This document shows positions 1-7,921 of a DNA stretch of 41,432 bases, one piece after another. The notes beneath the pieces are model-generated. The model had not been told where the DNA came from, did not search any database, and was given only the letters and a program-made list of their open reading frames with translations. The stretch covers positions 1 to 41,432 of IMG/VR virus record IMGVR_UViG_3300008267_011268; one strand, written 5' to 3'. The translations under genes were made by a program, and so were the position numbers. The first letter of the stretch is position 1. Every line of letters begins with the position of its first letter. This DNA is from a virus.

Positions 1-1
1 A

Positions 2-1027
2 CATTTTGAAGATTTGGAAAATGATGGTTGGCAACCAACCGCTCCTTGGTTTGAAATGATGTGTGGTCAGTTAAATAACAACCCTAGAACCATTGCACAA
101 GAGTTATTATGTGCGTTTAACGGTTCAGGTGATAATGTTATTAATTCAAAATATGTTGAGTATCAAAAGAAAAACAATGTTAAAGACCCTATTAGAACTG
201 AATGGTTGGATGGTAACATGTGGATATGGGAAGATCCATTACTAGGTCATGAATATATTTTATCAGTCGATGCTGCATCAGGTTCTGCTGATGACTTTGC
301 CTCGATTTGTGTTATGGATTTCATAACAGGAAATCAAGTTGCTGAATATCATGGTAAAGTTACACCTGATACTTTAGGTGAGATTGCTGTAGAATACGGT
401 AATAGATATGAAGCCTTTGTGGTTGTTGATGTTACTGGTGGTTACGGTGGTACTTCTGTTTTAAAGATGATTGAGTTAGGTTATTCTTCTAAAAAAATGT
501 ATTATGATGTTGTTTTAGGTATAGATTCAATCACCAATAATAAGAATTTGGAACGACATATGAGGGATGGGAAATTGCCAGGGTTAAATTTCCAAAAAAA
601 TAGAAATATGATTGTAAACAAATTGGAGGAGGGTGTTAGATTAGATTCATTTAAAGTACGTTCCATTAGAGCTATAGCTGAAATGGATACCTTTGTTTTT
701 AAAAACGGTCGCCCTGACCATATGAAAGGTTATCACGATGATTTGTTGATGGCTATTGCAATGTGTTGTTATGTTGCTCAAACTTCTTTTAAAGATTTTG
801 AAAAAAGTAAGGGTCAAACTAAAGCAATGTTAGATTCGTGGGTTGTTTCAACAAACACAAATGATGGTATTAGTGAGTTAAATAGTATGAGTGAAATTAA
901 TAACCCAAAAAAAGATATATCAAAACAAATACAAATGGCCAATTCTGACCATAATTGGGTTTTTTTTGGTATGACTGGGTTTAAAAATAAAGATGAAAAT
1001 AAAAAATTATTAAATGGCAAACAATAA
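2..1027 (+). CDS. Terminase large subunit, C-terminal nuclease part (partial, runs off left edge)
   Basis: C-terminal part of a gp17-like packaging motor. The frame is open to the window edge, so the N-terminal ATPase domain lies outside; the first in-frame start-like codon (TTG at 14) is not a real start. What is visible is the RNase H-fold nuclease that cuts concatemeric DNA: a first acidic strand (LSVDAASGSADD, about residue 84 of the visible part), a second (VVVDVTGGYGG, about 137) and a third with DDLLMA (about 241). This spacing fits T4-type terminases. The last 60 residues are Asn/Lys/Ser-rich and look like a tail beyond the fold. The stop overlaps the next gene by 14 bases. The terminase-then-portal order supports a T4-like head module. 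Confidence 0.9.
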   Translation, partial: HFEDLENDGWQPTAPWFEMMCGQLNNNPRTIAQELLCAFNGSGDNVINSKYVEYQKKNNVKDPIRTEWLDGNMWIWEDPLLGHEYILSVDAASGSADDFASICVMDFITGNQVAEYHGKVTPDTLGEIAVEYGNRYEAFVVVDVTGGYGGTSVLKMIELGYSSKKMYYDVVLGIDSITNNKNLERHMRDGKLPGLNFQKNRNMIVNKLEEGVRLDSFKVRSIRAIAEMDTFVFKNGRPDHMKGYHDDLLMAIAMCCYVAQTSFKDFEKSKGQTKAMLDSWVVSTNTNDGISELNSMSEINNPKKDISKQIQMANSDHNWVFFGMTGFKNKDENKKLLNGKQ

Positions 1028-1217
1028 ACTTAATGTTAGACGTGGTTCAGGGCCAGTTTATTATACATGGAAGCCACAACCATTTCAAAAACAAAATACA
1101 ATACAACAAAGATCTATTACTTGTGATAACAGAATTGATAATGTAGTAACATATGTTTATAAAGAATTACCAGACGGTAATCATTTAGCCTATGTTTTCT
1201 GCGATTATGTGGTTTAA
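1014..1217 (+). CDS. Small conserved-looking hypothetical protein, 67 aa
   Basis: Starts inside the 3' end of the terminase gene (14-base overlap) and ends about 55 bases before the portal gene. The product is small and mildly basic, rich in Asn, Gln and Tyr, without a signal peptide or membrane segment; the second half (NVVTYVYKELPDGNHLAYVF) looks like beta strands. I do not recognise a family. Its place between terminase and portal suggests late expression with head genes, but that is inference from position only. Confidence 0.6.
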   Translation: MANNKLNVRRGSGPVYYTWKPQPFQKQNTIQQRSITCDNRIDNVVTYVYKELPDGNHLAYVFCDYVV

Positions 1218-1272
1218 CATTCACATTTAGAATACTTAATTTAAATTAAATGTTTGATAAAAATATATAAAA

Positions 1273-3222
1273 ATGGCTGATAATAAAAATCTAACAATAT
1301 ACCAAAAGTTATATTATCTTTTTGGACAAAATCAAAAAATACAAAAATCAACACCAAAATACAGTTTTGGTGATGGTGATTTAATTACAACACAATCCAA
1401 AGAAGATTATAATAAACAAAAACTAGAATTACAACAACAACATTATCTTGAAGCACAATGGCAACGAGTTGATAGTGAGTTATATCAAAAAGCTGTTTAT
1501 TATGAAACATCTAGACTAGCGTCTTACATGGATTATGAGGCGATGGAATTCACACCTGAGATTGCTGCAGCTTTAGATATTATGGCTGAAGAATCTTGTA
1601 CACCAAGTGAACAAGGTAAAATATTAACAATACAATCAAATTCTAGAAGAGTTAAAAATGTTTTAGAGGACTTATTTTATAATGTAATTGATATTCAAAC
1701 CAATTTACCGATGTGGACAAGAAATACTTGTAAATACGGTGATAATTTTGTTTTTTTAAAAATAGATCGTGAAAAAGGTGTTTTAGGTACATCACAATTA
1801 ACTAATATTGAGATGGAACGTAAAGAAGATAATTTATTCCCTACTAAAGAAGGTGATAAAAATGAATTTAATAAAAATGAACCTAATAAAAATGAACCCA
1901 ATAAAGTAAGACGTGTGGTCTTTAATTGGCGTGAAAAAAATATGGATTTTAACCCATGGGAAATCGCTCATTTTAGATTGTTAGGTGATGATAGACGTTT
2001 ACCTTACGGTACATCTGTTTTAGAAAAAGCAAGACGTGTTTGGAAACAACTATTATTATCTGAAGACGCGATGTTAGTTTATCGTGTTGTTAGAGCACCT
2101 GAAAGAAGAGTGTTTAAAGTTTACGTTGGTAACATAGATGATAAAGATGTTGATGCTTATGTACAAAAAGTTGCTAATAAATTTAAAAGACAACAAATAG
2201 TCGACCAAAAATCTGGACAAGTAGATTTACGTTACAACACATTAGCTGTTGACCAAGACTACTTTGTACCTGTTCGTGACCAAAATGCCCCAAACCCTAT
2301 TGATACTTTACCGGGTGCTGGTAATTTAGACCAAATCGCTGACATTGAATATGTACAAAAAAAATTATTAACCGCTTTAAGAGTTCCAAAAGCTTTTTTA
2401 GGTTTTACTGATGATAGTTCACCTGGTGAAGGTAAAAATTTAGCTTTATTAGATATTCGTTTTGCTAGAACTATTAACAGAATTCAACAATCAATGATTC
2501 AAGAATTGAATAAAGTTGCCATAATTCATCTTTATATTTTAGGTTTTCACGATGATTTAAATAATTTTACTTTAAATCTAACTAACCCATCTACGCAAGG
2601 TGAAATGTTAAAAGTTGAACAATGGAAAGAAAAAGTTCAATTATATAAAGATTTGGTTTCACAAATTGATAGTGGTATGGCACCTACATCACATACTTGG
2701 GCTAAAAAGAACATTTTTAATTGGACTGATGAGGAAATTAAAATTGATTTAGAACAACAAAGAATGGAAAGAGCCGCTTCTAAAGAATTAGAAAATACGG
2801 CTGAAATTATTAAGAAAACCGGTTTCTTTGAACGTGTTGATAAATTATACGGTGAGATTGGTGCTCCAGCATCTGGTGGAGGTGAGGCCGGTGGTGAAAC
2901 CGGTGGAGAAGCTGGTGGTGGTACTGAAACCGGTGGTGGTGGAGGTTTTGACCTAGGTGGTGGTGGAGGTTTTGACCTAGGTGGTGGTGGAGAAGAATTA
3001 GGTGGTGAAACCGGTGGAGAAGCTGGTGGTGGAGAAGAAGCTGGCGGTACTGAAACAGGATTCGGTGAGAGTTTTAGATATAAAGATAAGTCTATAATCG
3101 ATAAATTACTATTGGAGGGTCGTAAAAAAAATGAAGATATAATGATGATGACTGAGGGTATTAAAAATTTAATAGGTGATGACGATGATAGTAATAATGA
3201 TTTTGATTTATTACAAGATTAA
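1273..3222 (+). CDS. Portal protein (gp20-like) with Gly-rich C-terminal extension
   Basis: Portal vertex protein, expected to form the dodecameric ring through which DNA is packaged and to which neck and tail attach. The core matches T4 gp20-type portals: an N-terminal helical part with VYYETSRLASYMDYEAMEFT, a central wing/stem, and the segment EYVQKKLLTALRVPKAFLGF followed by RFARTINRIQQSMIQELNKV. At 649 aa it is longer than T4 gp20 (about 520). The excess is a low-complexity segment of Gly, Glu and Thr (about residues 534-596) with FDLGGGGG repeats, then a charged tail containing SIIDKLLLEGRKK. Upstream is A-rich (aaaaatatataaaaATG), with no Shine-Dalgarno sequence. The T4-like order terminase, portal, protease, scaffold, capsid is kept but interrupted by extra genes. 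Confidence 0.92.
   Translation: MADNKNLTIYQKLYYLFGQNQKIQKSTPKYSFGDGDLITTQSKEDYNKQKLELQQQHYLEAQWQRVDSELYQKAVYYETSRLASYMDYEAMEFTPEIAAALDIMAEESCTPSEQGKILTIQSNSRRVKNVLEDLFYNVIDIQTNLPMWTRNTCKYGDNFVFLKIDREKGVLGTSQLTNIEMERKEDNLFPTKEGDKNEFNKNEPNKNEPNKVRRVVFNWREKNMDFNPWEIAHFRLLGDDRRLPYGTSVLEKARRVWKQLLLSEDAMLVYRVVRAPERRVFKVYVGNIDDKDVDAYVQKVANKFKRQQIVDQKSGQVDLRYNTLAVDQDYFVPVRDQNAPNPIDTLPGAGNLDQIADIEYVQKKLLTALRVPKAFLGFTDDSSPGEGKNLALLDIRFARTINRIQQSMIQELNKVAIIHLYILGFHDDLNNFTLNLTNPSTQGEMLKVEQWKEKVQLYKDLVSQIDSGMAPTSHTWAKKNIFNWTDEEIKIDLEQQRMERAASKELENTAEIIKKTGFFERVDKLYGEIGAPASGGGEAGGETGGEAGGGTETGGGGGFDLGGGGGFDLGGGGEELGGETGGEAGGGEEAGGTETGFGESFRYKDKSIIDKLLLEGRKKNEDIMMMTEGIKNLIGDDDDSNNDFDLLQD
2884..3060 (+). repeat. 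In-frame Gly-rich direct repeats in the portal gene
   Basis: A 24-base unit (ggtggtggtgga then ggttttgaccta) occurs twice in tandem at 2932-2979, and its first half occurs again at 2980-2991. A second, longer repeat around ggtgaaaccggtggagaag occurs near 2892 and near 3003. All copies stay in frame and encode Gly/Glu/Thr-rich linker sequence. Copy number could vary between isolates or collapse in an assembly. Confidence 0.85.
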
Positions 3223-3224
3223 TA

Positions 3225-3233
3225 ATATTTATA
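3225..3233 (+). promoter_or_regulatory. Candidate late promoter motif ATATTTATA
   Basis: ATATTTATA ends 14 bases before the ATG at 3248, overlapping the region just after the portal stop. The same motif, in the same orientation relative to its gene, precedes at least six other genes here. Assignment as the late promoter element is inference from recurrence. Confidence 0.5.
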
Positions 3234-3247
3234 TATAAAAATATAAG

Positions 3248-4033
3248 ATGGATTTTGGTACGTTAAAAAATAAGTTTACCCAAATATTGATTGAGTCTCA
3301 TGTTAAAGGAGACGAAAAGGGTAAAAAATTGTATAAACAATTTTTAAAAATAATCAAAGAAAATGAGGTTTTAAAATCTAATTTTATTGTTTATAAAAAC
3401 ATTGAAAATAAATTTTCTAAATCTGAGATTGAGGCTAATGAATATCTTAAAGAAAATTTAAGTTTATTGGAGAAATATCGTGATACTAGGGGCAAAAAAA
3501 TTAAAAATATTCAAGAAAGTAATAACCAATTAATTTCTTTATTAAAAAAACATGGTTACAAACTAACGGAAAAACCTTCTGAGTTACACGAGTCTTTACA
3601 TAAGTTAATTACTTTTGAAAAAGATGTTACAAATATTAACGAATTACACGAATCTTTTGAAAAGGTTAAAACATGGTTAACAACACCTAAAAGTACTAAA
3701 ACTAAAGAAGTTGAAAAACCTGTTGATGCAAATAAGTTTTTAAATATTGTTGTTGAAAAATATAATAAAAAATATTCCGATTTATCTGAACAAGATAAAA
3801 AAATCCTAAAAGTTATTCTATCCGAAAATGAAAACGAAAAAAAATCTTTGTTAGAAGAATTGTCTAAGGATGTTATTGGTATAATAAATGAATCGTTAAA
3901 TAACCACAGTAATATTGAAATTAAAGTTAAACTTTTAGAAACAAAAGATATTATACGTGATATGAAATATAACAAAGATACTTTTAAGGAAGACTTATTG
4001 AAAGTTTATGAATTAAAAAATAACCTATCTTAA
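3248..4033 (+). CDS. Coiled-coil hypothetical protein of the head module, 261 aa
   Basis: Lys/Glu/Asn-rich, almost wholly helical protein with long heptad-like stretches (about residues 25-110 and 165-255) and a short internal duplication: SELHESLHKLI near 112 and NELHESFEKV near 132. The N-terminus, DFGTLKNKFTQILIESHVKG, is amphipathic and ends in an I-L-I-E pattern resembling the leaders on other late proteins here. There is no signal peptide or membrane helix. The gene lies between portal and protease and follows a candidate late promoter. A role in the prohead core or neck is possible from position and composition, but I do not recognise a family. Confidence 0.7.
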   Translation: MDFGTLKNKFTQILIESHVKGDEKGKKLYKQFLKIIKENEVLKSNFIVYKNIENKFSKSEIEANEYLKENLSLLEKYRDTRGKKIKNIQESNNQLISLLKKHGYKLTEKPSELHESLHKLITFEKDVTNINELHESFEKVKTWLTTPKSTKTKEVEKPVDANKFLNIVVEKYNKKYSDLSEQDKKILKVILSENENEKKSLLEELSKDVIGIINESLNNHSNIEIKVKLLETKDIIRDMKYNKDTFKEDLLKVYELKNNLS

Positions 4034-4045
4034 TGTATTAAAACC

Positions 4046-4291
4046 ATGGTTAAAACTGAATCAGAAAATTTAAAAAAATTAAGACAAATAGTTACAGAAA
4101 TAGAAACTAAAGAGTTTAATTTTTCAGACGATAATGATTATGGTAGATTAACTGAAAGTATAGATAATTTAATTCATAATGAAATTGATAAAATTAATTG
4201 TGATTCTAATAAAGGATGTAAATTAAAATCCTATGAGGCTTTATTCACCTCGATAATAGGACTAATAGAAGGTGCTAAACATATTATGTAA
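4046..4291 (+). CDS. Small acidic hypothetical protein, 81 aa
   Basis: Helical, acidic small protein with two Cys (NCDSNKGCK). It follows the coiled-coil gene by 12 bases, and its stop overlaps the next start by one base (TAATG), which implies translational coupling. No recognised domain, no membrane helix. Confidence 0.6.
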   Translation: MVKTESENLKKLRQIVTEIETKEFNFSDDNDYGRLTESIDNLIHNEIDKINCDSNKGCKLKSYEALFTSIIGLIEGAKHIM

Positions 4292-4638
4292 TGTCTGAAC
4301 ACGAAGATAATTTTAAAACACTTTGGGCTGAATATTCTAAACTAGTTCTAAAAGAATTAGATAGGATGAATAATAACTATGAATCTTTAAGGGACAATAT
4401 TGAAGAAAAATTTAAAGATATTAATACAAAATTAAGTGATGTCAAAAATACTGAAAAAAATGTTAATGATATTAAAATATGGCAAGAAAAAATTAATGAA
4501 ATTTGGTCACCTTCCCAGATGAAGGAGGCAAAAGATGAGATTTATAAACAAAAAAATCGATGGACGGCAACAATCGCAATCCTATTATTTATACAAATAT
4601 TAATAGGTATAATAATCTCATTAAAACCATTTTTTTAA
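4291..4638 (+). CDS. Coiled-coil protein with a C-terminal membrane anchor, 115 aa
   Basis: The first 75 residues are charged and heptad-like (KELDRMNNNYESLRDNIEEK), and residues about 90-111 form one transmembrane helix (TATIAILLFIQILIGIIISL) followed by KPFF. The product would therefore sit in the inner membrane with a long cytoplasmic or periplasmic coiled coil. Tail-anchored coiled-coil proteins in phages include spanin- and holin-like proteins and membrane-tethered assembly factors; the sequence does not decide between them. Last gene of its transcription unit: a strong terminator starts five bases after the stop. Confidence 0.65.
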   Translation: MSEHEDNFKTLWAEYSKLVLKELDRMNNNYESLRDNIEEKFKDINTKLSDVKNTEKNVNDIKIWQEKINEIWSPSQMKEAKDEIYKQKNRWTATIAILLFIQILIGIIISLKPFF

Positions 4639-4642
4639 ATTA

Positions 4643-4668
4643 AACCCCACGTTAGTGGGGTTTTTTGT
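4643..4668 (+). terminator. Rho-independent terminator
   Basis: Perfect 8-bp stem (aaccccac / gtggggtt) with a gtta loop at 4643-4662, followed by a T-rich run. It closes the unit that ends with the membrane-anchored protein and isolates the glutamine synthetase gene downstream. Confidence 0.9.
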
Positions 4669-4744
4669 TTTAGCCTATTTTCTAAATAGAATTATTTTAG
4701 TATCATTAGTTAACATATAATAAAAATAAAATAATGGCAAAATT

Positions 4745-5890
4745 ATGAGTAAAATTTTTTTAGAGTATATTTGGTTGGACGGTAACAATCCCCAAAATCT
4801 AAGAAGTAAGACAAAGGTTGTAGACAATACCGAAATTCTTGAAAGAGAAGGTAATTCTAAACAAGGTTACCCAGAGACCTATCCTTTATGGAGTTTCGAT
4901 GGAAGTTCAACAAAACAAGCTGGTGATAAAGAAAAATATAATTTTAGCGGTACCGACTGTGTTTTAAAACCTGTTTACGTTGTTGACGATCCTTTTAGAG
5001 GTAAAGGTCACAAACTAGTACTTTGTGAAGTTTATAACCCTGACGGTAAGACACCACACAAATCAAACACAAGAAGTAAATTAAGGGGGTTATTAACTGA
5101 CCTTAAATTTAAAGAGTACGACGCTAACTTATCGGAAGTTCCTTGGTTTGGTTGGGAACAAGAATATGTTATTACACACGCGGTAGACCCAAATAATCAT
5201 TTTAAATACGATGGTGGTTTACCATTAGGTTTTAATATCGGCCTTCCACAAGGTGCACCAAGACCACAAGGTGACTATTATTGTGGTGTCGGAGGTCTCA
5301 ATGTTATTGGTCGTGATATTGTTGAGGAGCATCTTAATAAATGCACTGAAATCGGTTTAAATATTGGTGGTATAAATGCTGAAGTTTTAATAGGTCAGTG
5401 GGAGTATCAAATCGGGCCTGTAACTGCTTTAAACGGTTCCGACCAATTATGGATTTCACGTTATATTCTTGAAAGAGTTGCTGAGAAAAAAGGTTTGGGT
5501 ATATCTTATCACCCAAAACCTGTTAATGGTGATTGGAACGGTAGTGGTTGTCATGTTAATTTTTCAACTAAAGAAATGCGTGATAAAGGCGGTCTTAAAA
5601 AAATTCTTGAAGCTTGTGAAAAATTAAAAGAAAGACATGAAGAGCATATTAGTGTTTACGGTGAGTTTAATGATAAACGTTTAACAGGTAAACACGAAAC
5701 TTCTAGTATGGAAACTTTTAGTTTTGGTAACTCTGACAGAGGTTCAAGTATTAGAATACCTGTACATACTTACACTAACGAAAGGGGTTATTTTGAAGAT
5801 AGAAGACCAGCGGCTAATTGTGACCCATACAAGGTTTCAAATATAATGATTGAAACCGTTTTCAGTAAAACTGAAATAACAGTAGATTAA
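4745..5890 (+). CDS. Glutamine synthetase, class II (eukaryotic-type)
   Basis: Makes glutamine from glutamate, ammonia and ATP. The full GSII architecture is present: an N-terminal beta-grasp domain with LWSFDGSST (about 48-56) and RGKGHKLVLCEVY, then the catalytic domain with WFGWEQEYVI (about 131-140, metal-binding Glu), YYCGVGG, INAEVLIGQWEYQIGP (about 209-224), GDWNGSGCHVNFST (ammonium/ATP site, about 262), RLTGKHETSS (about 311) and YFEDRRPAANCDPY (about 347). At 381 aa it is full length with no missing motif, so it is probably active. It sits between a terminator and a small late-type gene inside the head module, where no T4 counterpart exists. This suggests an acquired auxiliary metabolic gene; Bacteroidota and eukaryotes carry GSII, and a bacterial host is the simplest source. 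The start at 4745 follows an A-rich leader. Confidence 0.95.
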   Translation: MSKIFLEYIWLDGNNPQNLRSKTKVVDNTEILEREGNSKQGYPETYPLWSFDGSSTKQAGDKEKYNFSGTDCVLKPVYVVDDPFRGKGHKLVLCEVYNPDGKTPHKSNTRSKLRGLLTDLKFKEYDANLSEVPWFGWEQEYVITHAVDPNNHFKYDGGLPLGFNIGLPQGAPRPQGDYYCGVGGLNVIGRDIVEEHLNKCTEIGLNIGGINAEVLIGQWEYQIGPVTALNGSDQLWISRYILERVAEKKGLGISYHPKPVNGDWNGSGCHVNFSTKEMRDKGGLKKILEACEKLKERHEEHISVYGEFNDKRLTGKHETSSMETFSFGNSDRGSSIRIPVHTYTNERGYFEDRRPAANCDPYKVSNIMIETVFSKTEITVD

Positions 5891-5900
5891 TAAATAAAAA

Positions 5901-6332
5901 ATGAAAAAAGGAAAAGAGATTAAATTAAATCTACCTTATGAGTACAATGTTATTTCAGGGGCTGTCGACAATAGAAACCCAGAATCCATTTATATTCAAA
6001 TATCAGCTTGGGGTAAACCAAAAAATAAAGATGAAGAAGATTTTGATTGTATTATAAAACAAAAAGGTAAACGTGTTAAAAAGAAATTATTTGAAATCTT
6101 AGATAACGAAAGATTTTTACCAAAAGTAATTGTTGATTTTAGTATGGCATCTTCAGGAATTTCTTATGAAAAAAGAAGTTATATGTCGGTTGAAATGACT
6201 TTGTTTCAAAAAATACCAACACCAATAAATTCTGACAAATTACTACCAACTTTAAATAAAATATCTGAAAAAATAATATTAGATGTTTTTGAAAAAGATG
6301 AAGATTTTAAATTTTACAAAAGAAAGAAATAA
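5901..6332 (+). CDS. Hypothetical protein, 143 aa, cotranscribed with glutamine synthetase
   Basis: Begins 10 bases after the glutamine synthetase stop, behind an A-rich start (aataaaaaATG). Lys-rich mixed alpha/beta protein; the N-terminal segment NLPYEYNVISGAVDNRNPES and the central FLPKVIVDFSMASSGISYEK look like conserved folded sequence, and the C-terminus is basic (FKFYKRKK). No signal peptide, membrane helix or family I can name. It may be a structural or DNA-binding protein rather than a partner of glutamine synthesis. The unit ends at the terminator at 6335. Confidence 0.65.
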   Translation: MKKGKEIKLNLPYEYNVISGAVDNRNPESIYIQISAWGKPKNKDEEDFDCIIKQKGKRVKKKLFEILDNERFLPKVIVDFSMASSGISYEKRSYMSVEMTLFQKIPTPINSDKLLPTLNKISEKIILDVFEKDEDFKFYKRKK

Positions 6333-6334
6333 AA

Positions 6335-6362
6335 AAACCCCTCGATAAAGAGGGGTTTCTTT
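6335..6362. terminator. Bidirectional terminator between convergent genes
   Basis: Perfect 9-bp stem (aaacccctc / gaggggttt) with a gataaa loop, flanked by an A-run on the left and a T-rich stretch on the right, so it can act on both strands. It separates the glutamine synthetase unit from the reverse gene ending at 6363. Confidence 0.9.
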
Positions 6363-7004
6363 TTAAGCCTTAGCTGACTTTAATTGTAACTGAGGTTCAA
6401 TTTCGGCTAACAAAGTTGTCACACCAACTTTTTTATCTTTAGATAGTTTGTAGATACTATCGATTAAACCTTTTTTAACTGAATATTTTGTGACACCAAC
6501 AATTAAATTTTCTTTGTCTTGGTTTGAAATTTTGTTACAGTTTTCAATTAACTCAGAGATAATTTCTTGATTACGTTCTAAAACTTCGTTATTGAATTTG
6601 AATTCAGTGTTTTCATCAACCATTTCTTCACCATAAGTTTCTTTTAAGTAGTTAGCTCTTTCTTCGTTGATTGATTTGTATTTATCCTGTACCACAACCA
6701 TTACAGACGCACCTTCTTCTGATGCCATGATAAAAGATGATTCACGTTTACCTGTACGTTCAATTAAGTTTGAAAACTCGGACATACCTAACTCACGAAT
6801 ATAACTATCAGCGTCGGTAATTTCAGCCTCAAGTTTGTCAATTTGTTGTTTTAATGTTGCCAACTTAACAAGTTTTGCGTGAAACTCAGCTTTTTCAGCT
6901 GCTGAATCAAACTTTGGTATTACGTGTGATTTATCTTTTGATTTAGAAGTTTTGTTATCAGTTGATTTTGATTTTGCTTTGTTGAAAAGATTTGTTGTTG
7001 CCAT
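6363..7004 (-). CDS. Hypothetical coiled-coil protein, 213 aa, with a host-type promoter
   Basis: The N-terminus is low-complexity, Lys/Ser/Thr-rich and basic (about 1-30); next comes a heptad-rich helix (KLVKLATLKQQIDKLEAEI, about 45-63), then a mixed alpha/beta body with SEEGASVMVVVQDKYKSI. No membrane segment or catalytic motif I recognise. It is the only reverse gene in the first 10 kb, and its upstream region holds a clear Bacteroidota-type promoter, so it is likely transcribed early by unmodified host polymerase, unlike its head-gene neighbours. Confidence 0.7.
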   Translation of the reverse strand: MATTNLFNKAKSKSTDNKTSKSKDKSHVIPKFDSAAEKAEFHAKLVKLATLKQQIDKLEAEITDADSYIRELGMSEFSNLIERTGKRESSFIMASEEGASVMVVVQDKYKSINEERANYLKETYGEEMVDENTEFKFNNEVLERNQEIISELIENCNKISNQDKENLIVGVTKYSVKKGLIDSIYKLSKDKKVGVTTLLAEIEPQLQLKSAKA

Positions 7005-7039
7005 ATTTTTTTGTTTTAGTGGGTGATTGATTAACAGTA

Positions 7040-7070
7040 CAAATATAGGGATGTTTTGGATATTGGCAAA
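7040..7070 (-). promoter_or_regulatory. Bacteroidota-type housekeeping promoter (TTTG - 19 nt - TATATTTG)
   Basis: On the reverse strand TTTG (7070-7067) is followed after 19 bases by TATATTTG (7047-7040), matching the -33 TTTG / -7 TAnnTTTG consensus of Bacteroidetes. The start codon of the reverse gene lies 35 bases downstream, a reasonable leader length. Confidence 0.8.
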
Positions 7071-7105
7071 ATTTTAAAAAAATAATTTTTAAGTTAATTG
7101 ACTAT

Positions 7106-7114
7106 ATATTTATA
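7106..7114 (+). promoter_or_regulatory. Candidate late promoter motif ATATTTATA before the protease gene
   Basis: ATATTTATA ends 12 bases before the ATG at 7127. It sits in the same divergent intergenic region as the host-type promoter for the reverse gene, so the two directions appear to be under different promoter classes. Confidence 0.5.
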
Positions 7115-7126
7115 TAAGAAAACTTT

Positions 7127-7921
7127 ATGGGTATTAAAATAAATAAAAGTAATGAATTAGGGGTTAAGTCAATTCTGGTCGAATACGACGCAGGTTATAT
7201 CGCTCCTGATTTAACATATAAAGGTATAAAAAACGCTGATTTAATTAGAGAGTTTAAATCAGGTACTAACATCGGTAAAGACGGTAGTTTACCTGATACT
7301 ATTATTGTTTATGCGGTACTTCAAAAATGGGGTGTTGAAAATAAAAATGGTAGAATTTACCCTAAAGAGATTCTTGAAAGAGAAAACAAAAAATATCAAG
7401 AATATATCAAAATGGGAACTTCTCTTGGTGAGTTAAATCACCCAGAGTCTTCAATTATTGATGCTGATAGAGTATCTCATAGGGTTATAGAAACTTGGTG
7501 GGAAGGTAGAACTTTAATGGGTAAATTAGAAATTGATACCACACCTGGTTATCATAAATTGGGGGTTATTTCTTCCGTTGGTGATAAAGTGGTTAATATG
7601 ATTAGAAAAGGTTGGACTGTGGGTATTTCTTCTCGTGGTGTTGGTTCACTTAAACAAGAAGACGGTAAAAATGTGGTACAAGATGATTTTGAATTAATTT
7701 GTTGGGATATTGTAACCTCACCATCAACACCAGGTTCTTGGATTTCAACTGACGCTGGTGATTTAAAAACTTTTACAGAATCAACTCAAGGTTGTAACGG
7801 TTATTCTTGTCAATGGAATTTAATCGAAGAATCTCCTAAAAAAGAAGCCTTATCTTTTAATGATTTAAAAGACACAATGAATGATAAATTATTAAATAGT
7901 TTGAATAAATTTTTAAAATGA
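7127..7921 (+). CDS. Prohead core protease (gp21-like)
   Basis: Serine protease expected to mature the prohead by cutting scaffold, capsid and internal proteins. Visible herpesvirus/T4-type protease motifs: the His region TSLGELNHPESS (about 99-110) followed by RVSHRVIETWWEGRTLMGKL, the nucleophile region VGISSRGVGS (about 164-173), and WDIVTSPSTPGSW (about 193-205). At 264 aa it is a little longer than T4 gp21 (about 212). The stop overlaps the next start (ATGA), implying coupled translation. T4 gp21 cleaves after an L/I-x-x-E or L/I-x-E pattern, which matters for the shared leader peptides on other late proteins here. Confidence 0.9.
   Translation: MGIKINKSNELGVKSILVEYDAGYIAPDLTYKGIKNADLIREFKSGTNIGKDGSLPDTIIVYAVLQKWGVENKNGRIYPKEILERENKKYQEYIKMGTSLGELNHPESSIIDADRVSHRVIETWWEGRTLMGKLEIDTTPGYHKLGVISSVGDKVVNMIRKGWTVGISSRGVGSLKQEDGKNVVQDDFELICWDIVTSPSTPGSWISTDAGDLKTFTESTQGCNGYSCQWNLIEESPKKEALSFNDLKDTMNDKLLNSLNKFLK

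Noticed and set aside
2932-2991. CRISPR-like array in the Gly-rich repeats
   Set aside because: Repeats are directly adjacent, in frame and without spacers; they are coding repeats.
3556-3975. Reverse reading frame of 139 aa opposite the 3248 gene
   Set aside because: Ser/Phe/Leu-rich composition typical of antisense of Lys/Glu-rich coding sequence; no start context; the forward gene fits the operon.
7081-7126. Attachment site or origin in the AT-rich intergenic region
   Set aside because: The AT-richness is explained by promoters in both directions; no direct repeats, iterons or recombinase gene nearby.
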